A stretch of DNA of 48,801 nt from Lysinibacillus macroides (GCF_001281525.1 NZ_LGCI01000010.1:110399-159199); one strand, 5' to 3'; positions 1-8,612 are shown, counted from the first letter of the stretch. A program made the numbers and translations. The notes: generated from the letters alone by a model not told the origin.

Positions 1-384
1 CGTGAACATAGCTACTGTTACGACAGCTTTGATGAAAAGTATCAAACGCTTAAGTTCACACGTCCAAAAGATTGCGCAACCTGTCCATTACGTGATGACT
101 CGCTCTGTCAAAAGGTGTTTAAAATCAAGTGTGAAACCGATATCCGCAAATACACGTTTCCAGCACGTGGCTCCGAGCTATGGAAGAAACTTTACAAGGA
201 ACGCACAGCTGTCGAACGAGTAAATGCTTATTTAAAGCAATTTTTTCAGTTAAACAACGTCCGTCACAAAACCGGTAGAAAAGCTAAACTGCACTTCAAC
301 CTTGTGACGTTTATTTATAATGCCTGCAAATTAGCAGTCGATCGGATGAATGTACGTTTACAGCTACAAAACAACGCAGCTTAA
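1..384 (+). CDS. IS transposase, C-terminal part (cut by window edge)
   Basis: The frame is open from base 1 to the stop at 382-384, so the 5' part lies outside the window. The visible ~127 residues carry a zinc-ribbon-like Cys pattern (CATCP followed by a later C) and then the segment ERTAVERVNAYLKQFF, which contains the catalytic Glu region of DDE_Tnp_1_6-type transposases, with a basic tail. Seen: intact C-terminus and stop. Known: this C-terminal domain pairs with a DUF772 N-terminal domain, the kind of N-terminus found at the right end of the window on the same strand. Whether the two ends belong to copies of the same element cannot be decided here. Family assignment (IS1182/IS5-like) is from memory and moderate. 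Confidence 0.85.
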   Translation, partial: REHSYCYDSFDEKYQTLKFTRPKDCATCPLRDDSLCQKVFKIKCETDIRKYTFPARGSELWKKLYKERTAVERVNAYLKQFFQLNNVRHKTGRKAKLHFNLVTFIYNACKLAVDRMNVRLQLQNNAA

Positions 385-623
385 ATTTTAAAAAACAAAA
401 ATCAGACACAGGAGCAGTCTAAGCTCTTGAAAAAATCGATTTATGAAATTGATTCAATTAATAAAAAACATACATTTGTATTGAGGGGAAATTCCCTATT
501 TGCAAACTTAGACTTATTTTTCTGACATTTTTATTCTATACGAATATTATCCAACCTGCTATCTTACTTTAAAGTACAATCTTTAACAATTATTTTATAA
601 TAGAGCCCTTTTCATAAAGAAAA

Positions 624-650
624 GCACAATTCTGTTGAATTGCGCCCTTT
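624..650 (+). terminator. Hairpin in the gap after the IS, probable terminator
   Basis: GCACAATTC and GAATTGCGC pair across TGTT with one mismatch, followed by CCTTTTAT on the plus strand; the minus strand has TTTTCTTT after it, so it could act both ways. The 457-base gap from 385 to 841 is otherwise AT-rich with no coding signal. It probably holds the right end of the left-hand IS, but I cannot place the terminal repeat. Confidence 0.4.
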
Positions 651-841
651 TATGGAACAACTATTCCACAACCCACTATTGGACAAAACATCTGTAAATT
701 ATTGACAAAAACGACTCTGTGCGATGTTTAGGTAAGAAACCGTTTTTCACTTTTCTCCGAATTGCTCCGTATAGCTGCCCATATTCCCTACAAAGGAAAC
801 AGACATATGCCCTTGTCACTTATCGGATCAAGAAACTTAGT

Positions 842-1339
842 TCACTGGGCCTCCTCATCAGCTGAGGGACCATAGAAGCCCGGCACTGGCATATCGAGAA
901 GTCGCAAGTAGACCCCGAGTTGTGCTCGGTGGTGGACCATATGGCTTAACCCGAAGGTGCGGAATGCCATCGCTCGTGGCTCACGGCGGATGATATGATC
1001 ACCATGGCGTAGCGTCCATTCTTCACCGAGCTTTTTTTCGTCACATTCGGCGAGCAACTTTTCTAACTTGTCAACGTTCGTGTCAAATTCATCCAGAACA
1101 TCAGCGCATTTTTCCCAAGCTTCCCGCCGTATTGGCACAGTCGAAAGATCAAACTCCGGGTACTGAAGAATCGCGATTTGCCAATTCAGCAGGTTGATCA
1201 GGTGTGTGGCAAGCCCACCGAGCGTCATCGATTTCTCGTGTGGTCTCCATGCCATATGCTCCTCGGGCAAGTGCTCCAGAATGCGACGTGTAGCAGCCAG
1301 TTCATGCTTTGCGTCGCCGACAATCAATTGTTTAACCAT
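842..1339 (-). CDS. DinB-family (four-helix metal-binding) protein
   Basis: 165 residues, the usual DinB/YfiT-type length. The N-terminal half contains the helix ATHLINLLNWQ with a candidate metal His, and the C-terminal half has LSHMVHHRAQLGVYLR, the late-His helix typical of the DinB_2 fold. The start MVKQ is chosen because GGAGAGGG lies 4 bases upstream; an ATG 30 bases earlier has no ribosome site. Members of this fold include thiol S-transferases and damage-inducible proteins; the substrate here is unknown. The gene is visibly richer in G and C than its neighbours and stands alone next to an IS, so recent transfer is plausible. The overlapping plus-strand reading frames are shadows. Confidence 0.8.
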   Translation of the reverse strand: MVKQLIVGDAKHELAATRRILEHLPEEHMAWRPHEKSMTLGGLATHLINLLNWQIAILQYPEFDLSTVPIRREAWEKCADVLDEFDTNVDKLEKLLAECDEKKLGEEWTLRHGDHIIRREPRAMAFRTFGLSHMVHHRAQLGVYLRLLDMPVPGFYGPSADEEAQ

Positions 1340-1569
1340 AAGTCCCTCTCCTCTCTTATGGTTTAGCATACTATAAATTCCAGTGAAGTTAAAAGCTTTA
1401 TCGTTAATGGACTATGATAGTGTGCTATTTTTTCCCATAGCTTACGTACATTTCTACACATTCTTGTATATTTTAAGATAAATATGTGAACTCCTTGCTA
1501 CTTAGCTACGCTTGAAGTATGAACTTTTTATTTATTTTAAATGATCAATCTTTTGTATAAAGCTACATG

Positions 1570-2508
1570 CTATTTTACATATTCGATTGTTTGATAAACA
1601 GCTTGAACTGAATTGGCAAAAGCCTCCTGCTCCTCTGCATTTAAGTGCAGCTCCACTACACTCTCAATCCCATTGCCACCAAGTACAACTGGTACACCAA
1701 TACAGACATTATGCACTTGGTATTCGCCTTGCAAATAAGCAATAACAGGTAAAATTCTTTTTTTATCCTTTAACAGGGCTTCTAGCATCACAATAATGGA
1801 TGCAGCAGGTGCATAATAAGCACTACCATTCCCTAAAAGTGCCACAATTTCACCGCCCCCTTTACGTGTGCGCTCTACCAATTGCTCGATTTGGGCAGGG
1901 GGCATTAATTTTTCTAAAGGGATGCCGCCAATATACGTATAACGAACAAGCGGCACCATTTCATCACCATGTCCCCCTAATACAAAGCTAGAAATATCTT
2001 CAACAGATATATTGAGTGCCTCAGCAATAAAGGTATTAAAGCGTGCGGTATCCAAAATACCTGATTGTCCCATGACACGATTTTTTGAAAAACCTGTTGC
2101 TTGCAGGCAAACATATGTCATTGCATCGACAGGATTACTTAAGACAATGACATAGCTATTTGGTGCGTACTGTTTAATATGTTGACTAACGGTACTGATA
2201 ATCGCAGCATTCGTACTAATTAAATCTTCCCTACTCATGCCTGGCTTACGCGCTATTCCTGCTGTAATCACCACAATATCAGCATTGGCGATTTCAGCGT
2301 AGTTTGCCGTGCCCGTAATATGCGAATTAAATTGTTGAATAGGAGCCGTTTGTAATAAATCCAATGCTTTTCCTTTTGTTGGATTTTCAAGCTCTGGTAT
2401 ATCTACAAGCACAATATCGCCTAGCTCTTGCTGCGCAGCCATCAGCGCTACGGTTGTGCCAGTATGCCCAGCACCAATAATCGCAATTTTAGGACGCTTA
2501 AAGCCCAT
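1570..2508 (-). CDS. mdh: Malate dehydrogenase (LDH-like type), last gene of the BMC operon
   Basis: 312 residues, full length. Rossmann motif GAGHTG at 12-17; Asp36 at the end of the second strand fits NAD rather than NADP. Substrate residues fit malate and not lactate: Arg87 and Arg93 in the RKPGMSR loop, DTAR at 153-156, catalytic His180 in GGHGDE. It converts malate to oxaloacetate with NAD. It follows the terminal BMC-H gene by 23 bases with AAGGAG upstream, so it is probably co-transcribed. It has no terminal amphipathic helix, so cargo status is not shown. It may be an extra copy beside the usual citric-cycle gene; it may balance NADH made by the aldehyde dehydrogenase, which is inference. 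No clear terminator follows it before 1340. Confidence 0.9.
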   Translation of the reverse strand: MGFKRPKIAIIGAGHTGTTVALMAAQQELGDIVLVDIPELENPTKGKALDLLQTAPIQQFNSHITGTANYAEIANADIVVITAGIARKPGMSREDLISTNAAIISTVSQHIKQYAPNSYVIVLSNPVDAMTYVCLQATGFSKNRVMGQSGILDTARFNTFIAEALNISVEDISSFVLGGHGDEMVPLVRYTYIGGIPLEKLMPPAQIEQLVERTRKGGGEIVALLGNGSAYYAPAASIIVMLEALLKDKKRILPVIAYLQGEYQVHNVCIGVPVVLGGNGIESVVELHLNAEEQEAFANSVQAVYQTIEYVK

Positions 2509-2531
2509 TGTCTATCACTCCTTCCACTTTA

Positions 2532-2894
2532 TCATTGATCTGTAGCGCTATCCGTAGCATCCTTCCCTTGTGTTTTACGCACGGCTGGTTTGGAAGCTTT
2601 TGTTACTGGCTTACCAGCATGCTTTTTCTCAAGAATGGTGTTGTGTATATCATCTGCTGCACGCGGAATTACATGTGCGCTAAGCACCTTGCCAATACGG
2701 TCTGCGGCTGCTTTTCCTGCCTCAACAGCTGCTTGCACAGCCCCTACATCACCAGCAACGATAATTGTGACAATGCCTCCATCTACAAACTCATGACTCA
2801 CTAACTGGACATCAGACGCTTTTAACATAGCATCTGCCGCTTCAATGGAGCCAATCATGCCAAGTGTTTCAATCATACCAATGGCTTCTTTCAT
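2532..2894 (-). CDS. BMC-H shell protein with C-terminal extension
   Basis: 120 residues: one BMC domain (about 1-92) with the N-terminal IGMIETLG and [12 protein letters not shown] signatures and the HVIPRA end, followed by a ~28-residue Lys/Thr/Ala-rich tail. BMC-H proteins form hexameric shell tiles whose central loop lines a pore. The pore loop here reads VDGGI, with an Asp where the two sister proteins of this locus have VGGGI, which would alter pore charge. Ribosome site GGGGTGA lies 5 bases upstream. It sits between the BMC-P vertex gene and the malate dehydrogenase. The tail's role (lumen or cytosol contact) is unknown. Confidence 0.93.
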   Translation of the reverse strand: MKEAIGMIETLGMIGSIEAADAMLKASDVQLVSHEFVDGGIVTIIVAGDVGAVQAAVEAGKAAADRIGKVLSAHVIPRAADDIHNTILEKKHAGKPVTKASKPAVRKTQGKDATDSATDQ

Positions 2895-2906
2895 TTTTTC
2901 ACCCCA

Positions 2907-3173
2907 CTATTCATCTGATCCATCAATAATACCAACCACAATGGCATCAATTGGACAAATCACTTCCTTAGAAAAACTGCGAACGGCTGCACTGCCCATC
3001 GTTAGAATCACATCATCGCCAACCCCTGCACCAATACGGTCTGCCGCAACAATTTGCTCATCAGCGAGCTGACCATTTGTTTTTTTAGGCTGAATAATGA
3101 GCAATTTTAAGCCCTGTAAACCCTCCTCTTTGCGAGTAGCCCATATATTTCCAACAACGGTTCCTATACGCAT
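2907..3173 (-). CDS. BMC-P (EutN/CcmL-type) pentameric vertex protein
   Basis: 88 residues, the full size of the EutN/CcmL family. It begins MRIGTVVGNIWATRK, the standard first strand, then KLLIIQP, the AADRIGAGVGDDVILTMGSAAR-like core, and ends DAIVVGIID. Pentamers of this family cap the corners of the shell, so a closed compartment can form. It is the only vertex gene in the window. It starts 6 bases after the upstream PduL gene ends, with AAGGATGA as ribosome site, and the next BMC-H follows 12 bases later. Confidence 0.95.
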   Translation of the reverse strand: MRIGTVVGNIWATRKEEGLQGLKLLIIQPKKTNGQLADEQIVAADRIGAGVGDDVILTMGSAAVRSFSKEVICPIDAIVVGIIDGSDE

Positions 3174-3179
3174 GCTTGA

Positions 3180-4022
3180 TCATCCTTTTTTATACTGTAT
3201 TTCAATGCCTAAATTCGCTATTGTTTCCCTTGCAAGCGCGGTAAAAATAGCCGCTTGGGGGACAATTATTGTTGTCTCTTGATACTGTGCAATATCCTGC
3301 TCAGTAATAATTTTTTGCGTAAGCTCTACAGTCGTCGTTGGCGGGCTATCGATTGAAGTAGCCTGTTGAGAAGCTGGAAAAATAGAGCCGACTGTCCCTT
3401 GCTTTATTAAACCTGCATTGGCTTCATCTGTATCAATATGCATTTCTAATTGATACTGCTCGGCTACACGGATTTTGACTTGATGAAAGGTTACTGGACG
3501 GACACCTGGCACTTGAATCGCCACATATTCCCCGTCCCGTACAGCTAAATGCTGGGCATCCTGTGGTGACATATGAATATGAGCCTGTGCAATAATCACG
3601 CCCTCCTGCAAAAATAAGCTACCTTTTGGTCCTACTAATGTACAACTAGCAGAGCCTGCAATATTGCCTGATTCTCTTATTGGCGGCTGAATGCCTAACG
3701 CAATGGCATCTGTATGGCTAATTTCTACCTGTGTTAATGCTCGTGCAGGTCCTAAGACGCGTACATTAGTAATGCTACCTTTAGGGCCCACAATAATAAG
3801 CGTTTCCTGTGCTGCAAACTGTCCAGGCTGGGAGAGCATTTTTTGAACGGTTAATGCAGCGCCCTTGCCAAAAAGATGCTCCACATGCTCCTGCTTTAAA
3901 TGAATATGCCTTGCCGAAACAGCAATTGGAATAGCATTTGTGGAAGGTGGTGTTGGCTGATTGGTCGTTAGCACTTCGGCAAGTGCCTCATTGACGAGTT
4001 GCTCGATTATTTGTGGATTCAT
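3180..4022 (-). CDS. pduL: PduL-type phosphotransacylase, long form with encapsulation helix and C-terminal tail
   Basis: 280 residues, longer than the usual ~210. Three parts: residues 1-18 form an amphipathic helix (IIEQLVNEALAEVL) like known encapsulation peptides; about 30-215 is a complete PduL double barrel with the metal ligands in place (His39, His41, Glu100, His148, His150, His195); about 235-280 is an added tail. PduL converts acyl-CoA plus phosphate to acyl phosphate and frees CoA inside the compartment. The tail resembles the end of the neighbouring flavoprotein-like gene and the short LTP-A-R-type segment of EutT-like proteins. It follows a BMC-H gene by 15 bases, as the second PduL of this operon also does. 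Confidence 0.93.
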   Translation of the reverse strand: MNPQIIEQLVNEALAEVLTTNQPTPPSTNAIPIAVSARHIHLKQEHVEHLFGKGAALTVQKMLSQPGQFAAQETLIIVGPKGSITNVRVLGPARALTQVEISHTDAIALGIQPPIRESGNIAGSASCTLVGPKGSLFLQEGVIIAQAHIHMSPQDAQHLAVRDGEYVAIQVPGVRPVTFHQVKIRVAEQYQLEMHIDTDEANAGLIKQGTVGSIFPASQQATSIDSPPTTTVELTQKIITEQDIAQYQETTIIVPQAAIFTALARETIANLGIEIQYKKG

Positions 4023-4037
4023 AAAGCCACCTCACCT

Positions 4038-4319
4038 TCACGATTGTACGGGTAAAATGGCTTCTAATTCTGTATGAGGACGTGGAATCACATGCACGGA
4101 TAGCAATTCGCCTACTCGTTGGGCTGCTGCAGCGCCAGCATCTGTTGCTGCTTTTACAGCGCCCACATCACCACGTACTAATACGGTTACAATGCCACCA
4201 CCCACATGTACTTTACCAACCAAATGCACATTTGCTGCCTTTACCATGGCATCTGCTGCCTCAATCGAGCCTACCAGCCCTTTTGTTTCGATCATGCCTA
4301 ATGCACCTAAATGATTCAT
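4038..4319 (-). CDS. BMC-H shell protein (canonical)
   Basis: 93 residues, single BMC domain of normal length. Signatures: [23 protein letters not shown], pore loop [29 protein letters not shown]. Very similar over its whole length to the BMC-H at 6829-7110, including the shared end PRPH-EL-AILP, so the two are recent paralogues. These are likely the bulk facet hexamers. AAGGAGG lies close upstream. Order is SDR, this gene, long PduL. Confidence 0.95.
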   Translation of the reverse strand: MNHLGALGMIETKGLVGSIEAADAMVKAANVHLVGKVHVGGGIVTVLVRGDVGAVKAATDAGAAAAQRVGELLSVHVIPRPHTELEAILPVQS

Positions 4320-4343
4320 CTCTATTCCTCCTTATCCAGCAAG

Positions 4344-5114
4344 TTAAAATGCCTCTGAATCTTCTGGCAATGTTTGTCCGCCGTCAATAATAATGGATTG
4401 CCCTGTAATAAAGCTTGCTTCCTTACTGCTTAAAAATAAAGCCGCATAGGCAATATCCTCTACACTGCCAAGCCCGCCGAATGGAATAGCCTTCGCCATT
4501 TTTTGAAGATAATCCTCCCCAAGTCCATCCAAGCCTTCTGTGGCAATATTGCCCGGCATAACCGCATTCACTGTAATTTTATAAGGGGCTAATTCCAACG
4601 CTGCTGTACGCATAAAGCCTAATTGTGCTGCCTTACTTGCTGCATAATGCGTCCAGCCTGCATAGCCTGTTACAGGTCCTGTAATTGACGAAGTAATGAC
4701 CACCCTGCCATACGCCGCTTCTTTTAAATAAGGAAGACAAGCCTTCACTGTAAACATAGTTCCTCTTGCATTAACATCTAGCACATGATCCCAATCTGCT
4801 GTCGTCATTTCCTCTAGTTTCACGGACGGAAAAATCCCTGCATTGGCGCAAACAATATCAATACCGCCATAGGTAGCAGCTATTTCACGTGCCATATGAT
4901 CAACAGATTCATAGTTTTCTACATCCACAGCGATGGCTGATGCCGAATAGCCATCAGCTTTTAATGCCGTGACTAACTCATTAGCCGCGTCAAGACCTCT
5001 TGCCGCAATGACGACATGTGCGCCTTGCCTGGCAAAAACCGTTGAAATGCCTTTGCCGATTCCCTTACTGCCACCTGTGACCAATACAACTTTTCCAGTT
5101 AAATCTACCTTCAT
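4344..5114 (-). CDS. SDR dehydrogenase of the BMC operon (candidate amino-alcohol dehydrogenase)
   Basis: 256 residues, classical SDR. Cofactor motif TGGSKGIG near the N-terminus, ANAG in place of NNAG, catalytic Ser in ITSS, then Tyr and Lys in HYAASK, and the end TGQSIIIDGGQTLPE. Gene position and the WTHYAASKAAQLGF region resemble the 1-amino-2-propanol dehydrogenase of the mycobacterial RMM compartment; I infer a similar role (amino alcohol to amino ketone), but the substrate is not proven. Start at MKVDLTG is preferred because AGGGTGGG precedes it; an ATG 24 bases earlier is possible. A 139-base gap separates it from the upstream BMC-H, the widest in the operon. No encapsulation helix is visible. 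Confidence 0.88.
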   Translation of the reverse strand: MKVDLTGKVVLVTGGSKGIGKGISTVFARQGAHVVIAARGLDAANELVTALKADGYSASAIAVDVENYESVDHMAREIAATYGGIDIVCANAGIFPSVKLEEMTTADWDHVLDVNARGTMFTVKACLPYLKEAAYGRVVITSSITGPVTGYAGWTHYAASKAAQLGFMRTAALELAPYKITVNAVMPGNIATEGLDGLGEDYLQKMAKAIPFGGLGSVEDIAYAALFLSSKEASFITGQSIIIDGGQTLPEDSEAF

Positions 5115-5253
5115 TTCTATTTCCCACCCTTTCATCATTAATAAAATAAACCTTCAATCAGTAGGATTTTCGCCCTCTGCCACTGCTTGGACATTTGTTT
5201 TTATGGGTTGTAGCTTTCAGTGCAAACAGCATTATGAATACGGGGTAAAATCA

Positions 5254-5538
5254 TTACGGCTTTATCGCAATTTCCTCTACTAATGCTGTGAGCGTATCAT
5301 CAGGCCGTAAAATAGTGGTAGAGGCAACCCATTGATTTGCTGCTTTTGCTATACGTGTACCGATCGCAATCGCCTCTCGGATCGCCTCTACATCACCTTC
5401 AATCGTGATTGTTACAAGCGCTAAATCAATCGTTTCTTGTCGAAGCAATCGTATCTCTGCTGCTTTTAACATGGCATCTGCTATTTGGATCGAAATCGCT
5501 AGCCCTCTCGTTTCAACAATACCAATTGATTTTGTCAT
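5254..5538 (-). CDS. Divergent BMC-H shell protein
   Basis: 94 residues from MTKSIGIVETRG. BMC fold landmarks are present (IGIVETRG, IADAMLKAAEI, VTITIEGDVEAIREA), but the protein differs strongly from the three sister BMC-H proteins. The pore loop reads TIDLAL where the others have glycines, and several conserved positions are replaced (AISIQIADAM for GSIEAADAM). It is probably a minor or regulatory shell tile with a narrow, hydrophobic or closed pore (inference). GTGGAGTG lies 7 bases before the chosen ATG; an in-frame upstream ATG adding MECCC has no better site. It lies between the flavoprotein-like gene and the SDR. Confidence 0.88.
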   Translation of the reverse strand: MTKSIGIVETRGLAISIQIADAMLKAAEIRLLRQETIDLALVTITIEGDVEAIREAIAIGTRIAKAANQWVASTTILRPDDTLTALVEEIAIKP

Positions 5539-5578
5539 GCAACAACACTCCACTCGTACTTTGACATGTTCTTACTCG

Positions 5579-6202
5579 CTATTTTCGTTGAATAGTAATC
5601 CCTTTTTCCTGCAGAACATCAAGAGCCAATGGCGTTAGCCTTGTAGTAGCAGGAATCACAAGCTGTTGCCCCTGAAATGTCCGAATCATTTCTTCAGTAA
5701 TATACACTGTCTGCTGATCGGCAAAAGACAAGTCCTGCCGTGTCGCCTTAATAGAAGGGATAAGCTGTGAAAATAATTGCAAGTCACAGCCAAACGTTTT
5801 TAAGCTTTCCATATGCTTTTGTAGCATACTACTATAGGCATTTGGTTGTTTGGCGGTCATCACCTCCGCCATTTTTTGCTGAGGGACTAGCACGGCTGGC
5901 TCGCCCCTCAGCAGTAGGTCTGCTAAGAACAAGGTTGCTGGGGAATTAGGCAAACCTTGTGCACTCGCAATAATAAATACTTGGTCAACTTCCAGAAAAA
6001 CAATGGCATCGTAGAACATTTGGGGGATGTTCGTGGCATCTGTGCCTTCCTGCCATTCTTCCACTGTACAATAGCTGCTTAAAGTTTCCATTTGCTTAAG
6101 AGAGATTGTTGTATGGGGATGAACAATCAATAATCTTTTTTTAGGTTGGACAAACGTTGTCACAATTTCTTGAATGAGCTGTTGTAATTGTTGAACATTC
6201 AT
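5579..6202 (-). CDS. BMC-associated flavoprotein-like protein with N-terminal targeting helix
   Basis: 207 residues. Residues 1-18 (VQQLQQLIQEIVTTFV) form an amphipathic helix like an encapsulation peptide. About 20-120 has alternating hydrophobic strands with LLIVHPH, YDAIVFLEV and LRGEPAVLVP, resembling the flavoprotein-fold proteins found in several BMC loci. The C-terminal ~40 residues (VYITEEMI...ATTRLTPLALDVL...ITIQ) match the tail of the long PduL in this operon and the start of EutT-like proteins. Its role is unknown; electron transfer or scaffolding are both possible. It starts 5 bases after PduL2, with GGAGTGA as ribosome site. Confidence 0.62.
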   Translation of the reverse strand: MNVQQLQQLIQEIVTTFVQPKKRLLIVHPHTTISLKQMETLSSYCTVEEWQEGTDATNIPQMFYDAIVFLEVDQVFIIASAQGLPNSPATLFLADLLLRGEPAVLVPQQKMAEVMTAKQPNAYSSMLQKHMESLKTFGCDLQLFSQLIPSIKATRQDLSFADQQTVYITEEMIRTFQGQQLVIPATTRLTPLALDVLQEKGITIQRK

Positions 6203-6207
6203 TCACT

Positions 6208-6810
6208 TCACTCCATTTTGATGAGCTTACCGTATTGATTAGAGACAATAGAAGCTGCGTTCGCCTCATCTGTATCAACATGCATTTCTAAGACAAAATC
6301 TGGGGATACACGTACAACAACATTCATGATTTGTAGCTGCCGTACATCATTGATAATTTCGACTTTAACAATCTCCTGATCCTTCACACAAAGAGCCTGT
6401 GCATCTGTTTCTGACATATGAATATGGGCTTGCGCAATAATAAGCCCCTGTTGTTTCTGAATCGTTCCCTGTGGACCAATTAATGTAATGGGTGCGGAAT
6501 CCTGTACATTACCAGACATACGAATAGGTGGCATGACACCTAATTTCACTGCATCTGTTTGGCTGACTTCCACCTGTGTTTGCTCGCGAAAAGGACCTAA
6601 TATACGCACCTTGTCAATACAAGCTCTGGGGCCCTGAATGGTAATCACCTGCTCTGCGGCAAATTGATCCGGCTGCGACAGGTCCTTCCATTTTGTCAAT
6701 ACAGCTTGTGTGCCAAATAAATAATGGAAATCTTCCTCGCTAAGATGACAATGTCTTGCTGAAACAGCAATAGGGATTTTGTCAGCGATCGCTATTGAAT
6801 TATGCTGCAT
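6208..6810 (-). CDS. pduL: PduL-type phosphotransacylase, short form without encapsulation helix
   Basis: 200 residues from the ATG placed 8 bases after GGAGGGGG (an in-frame GTG further up overlaps that site and is rejected). The metal ligands are all present: SARHCH near 20-22, VEVSQTDA, AQAHIHMS and LEMHVDTDEANA. Unlike the long PduL at 3180-4022 it has neither an N-terminal amphipathic helix nor a C-terminal tail, so it may work in the cytosol or be carried in by a partner. It follows a canonical BMC-H by 18 bases, the same pairing as the long form, which suggests a duplicated BMC-H/PduL unit. Confidence 0.93.
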   Translation of the reverse strand: MQHNSIAIADKIPIAVSARHCHLSEEDFHYLFGTQAVLTKWKDLSQPDQFAAEQVITIQGPRACIDKVRILGPFREQTQVEVSQTDAVKLGVMPPIRMSGNVQDSAPITLIGPQGTIQKQQGLIIAQAHIHMSETDAQALCVKDQEIVKVEIINDVRQLQIMNVVVRVSPDFVLEMHVDTDEANAASIVSNQYGKLIKME

Positions 6811-6828
6811 CAAGACAACCCCCTCCAC

Positions 6829-7110
6829 TTATTTTGGTAAAATAGCAAGTAACTCCGAATGTGGTCGAGGAATCACATGCACGGACAATAATTCACCTAC
6901 GCGACGAGCAGCCTCTGAGCCTGCATCCGTTGCCGCCTTGACTGCGCCTACATCACCTGTTACTAACACTGTTACAATTCCGCCACCAACATGGACTTTG
7001 CCAACAATATTGACGTTTGCTGCTTTTACCATGGCATCTGCTGCCTCAATCGAACCGATTAACCCTCTTGTTTCAATCATTCCTAATGCACCATTAATTT
7101 CTACGCTCAT
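6829..7110 (-). CDS. BMC-H shell protein (canonical)
   Basis: 93 residues with [23 protein letters not shown], pore loop [20 protein letters not shown] and SVHVIPRPH. Near-twin of the product of 4038-4319; differences are mostly conservative. It starts 14 bases after the aldehyde dehydrogenase with GAGGAGG upstream. Expected to form shell hexamers together with its twin. Confidence 0.95.
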   Translation of the reverse strand: MSVEINGALGMIETRGLIGSIEAADAMVKAANVNIVGKVHVGGGIVTVLVTGDVGAVKAATDAGSEAARRVGELLSVHVIPRPHSELLAILPK

Positions 7111-7124
7111 TGTGAACTCCTCCT

Positions 7125-8612
7125 CTAAACTGTTAATTTCGAAACAATATCTTCTACTATTTTGCGAATCATCGCAGGATCAATCGTTACATCTTCACCT
7201 GTATTTACTGCTACTGCTGTCTGTTGAATATTTTGCGGATGCTGTGGCTTTGGCACTGCTAGCTCCTTGATACCATAGGCAACACGTTTTTTATTGATTA
7301 AATGACGAGCCGTAATATTATCACTTGTAATATTGCCGCCATATGCACCACAGCCTAATGTATAGGATGGCGTTAAGCTCGTTGTGCCGCCCGCTGCCCC
7401 GACAGAAGCCATGGTATTCACCAAAATCCGTGACACAGGCATCTGAATGGAAAACTCTTTAACAAATTGATCGTTTTCCGCATGGATCGCCGCACTATGG
7501 CCGCGTCCACCTACATCCAACAATTGCTGACATAGTCGAATGGCCTCCTCCTGAGAATGTGCTGTATATAAGCCTAAAATGGGCGATAACTTCTCTATGG
7601 AAAAGGGATACTCTTTGCCAATATACTGCTCCTCAGCCACAAGTACCCTTGTACTTGGTGGCACTTGAATCTGTGCCATCTCCGCAATGCTTATTGCCGG
7701 TTTCCCAACAATTTGCGTATTTAATGTACGTGGCACTGGGGAAATCACCTGCGCTAATTTTAGCCTGTCCTCTCCCGTCACAATCGTTGCACCATTTTGA
7801 GCTAAGGCAGTCATCACCTGTGCCTTCACGTCCTGATGCACAACAATTGCCTGCTCTGTTGCACAAATTGTACTATTATCAAATGATTTGCTATCAATAA
7901 TTTGCTGTACAGCGCGGGCAACATTAGCTGTATGATCGATATAAACAGGAACATTCCCCGGCCCCACACCATAGGCAGGCTTGCCAGAGCTATAGGCTGC
8001 CTTAACAAGCCCTGAACCGCCAGTCGCTAAAATCAATTGAATATTCTTATGCTGCATTAATGCCTCTGTGCCCTTTATCGTTGGATGTGCGACCCAGCGA
8101 ATTAAACCAGCAGGTGCACCTGCTCGGACAGCCGCCTCGTGACAAATTTTCAATGCTTCAATCGTACAGTTCACAGCCGTTGGGTGCGGGCTAAAAACAA
8201 TCGCATTTTGCGCCTTCAACGCAATTAGCGTTTTATAGATAGCAGTGGCAGTTGGATTTGTCACTGGTGAGACGGCAGCAATTACGCCGTATGGATAGGC
8301 AATTTCTATTTGCTTTGCAGTAGGATCCTCATGAACCACCCCTACTGTTTTTTCATGACAGATGGATGCATAAACACCTTTTGAAGCGAGTTCATTTTTA
8401 ATTTTTTTATGCTCAATCACACCCATTTTTGTTTCCGTTACTGCCAATACAGCTAAATGTTCTGCTTGTCGGTAGGCTTCCTCTGCAATCGCCTGAACAA
8501 TAGCATCCACTTGCTGCTGGGAATAGCTAGCGTACACTTTTTGAGCTTCCGCTGCCTCTACAACAGCATCACGCACCTCTTGAATAGAGAGTAAATCCTG
8601 ATCTTTTATCAT
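7125..8612 (-). CDS. CoA-acylating aldehyde dehydrogenase (PduP/EutE-type), BMC cargo
   Basis: 495 residues. It oxidises an aldehyde with NAD and CoA to acyl-CoA. Visible: cofactor region [18 protein letters not shown] around 196-213, catalytic Cys at about 250 in [10 protein letters not shown], and [10 protein letters not shown] near the end. In place of the N-terminal targeting helix of PduP, the C-terminus carries linker plus amphipathic helix ([17 protein letters not shown], about 476-493), as in several other BMC aldehyde dehydrogenases. Likely substrate acetaldehyde or propionaldehyde, judging from the kinase/PLP-enzyme genes upstream (inference). It lies between the 96-residue protein and BMC-H. 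Confidence 0.94.
   Translation of the reverse strand: MIKDQDLLSIQEVRDAVVEAAEAQKVYASYSQQQVDAIVQAIAEEAYRQAEHLAVLAVTETKMGVIEHKKIKNELASKGVYASICHEKTVGVVHEDPTAKQIEIAYPYGVIAAVSPVTNPTATAIYKTLIALKAQNAIVFSPHPTAVNCTIEALKICHEAAVRAGAPAGLIRWVAHPTIKGTEALMQHKNIQLILATGGSGLVKAAYSSGKPAYGVGPGNVPVYIDHTANVARAVQQIIDSKSFDNSTICATEQAIVVHQDVKAQVMTALAQNGATIVTGEDRLKLAQVISPVPRTLNTQIVGKPAISIAEMAQIQVPPSTRVLVAEEQYIGKEYPFSIEKLSPILGLYTAHSQEEAIRLCQQLLDVGGRGHSAAIHAENDQFVKEFSIQMPVSRILVNTMASVGAAGGTTSLTPSYTLGCGAYGGNITSDNITARHLINKKRVAYGIKELAVPKPQHPQNIQQTAVAVNTGEDVTIDPAMIRKIVEDIVSKLTV

Noticed and set aside
385..620. Right terminal repeat of the left-hand IS
   Set aside because: I compared it with the left end at 48241 and found only scattered short matches, not a clear inverted repeat.
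2508..2804. Plus-strand frames opposite the BMC-H and other BMC genes
   Set aside because: They mirror well-supported minus-strand genes and lack ribosome sites and family features.
5139..5253. 24-codon frame in the widest gap of the BMC operon
   Set aside because: No ribosome site and no recognisable sequence character; more likely plain leader of the SDR gene.
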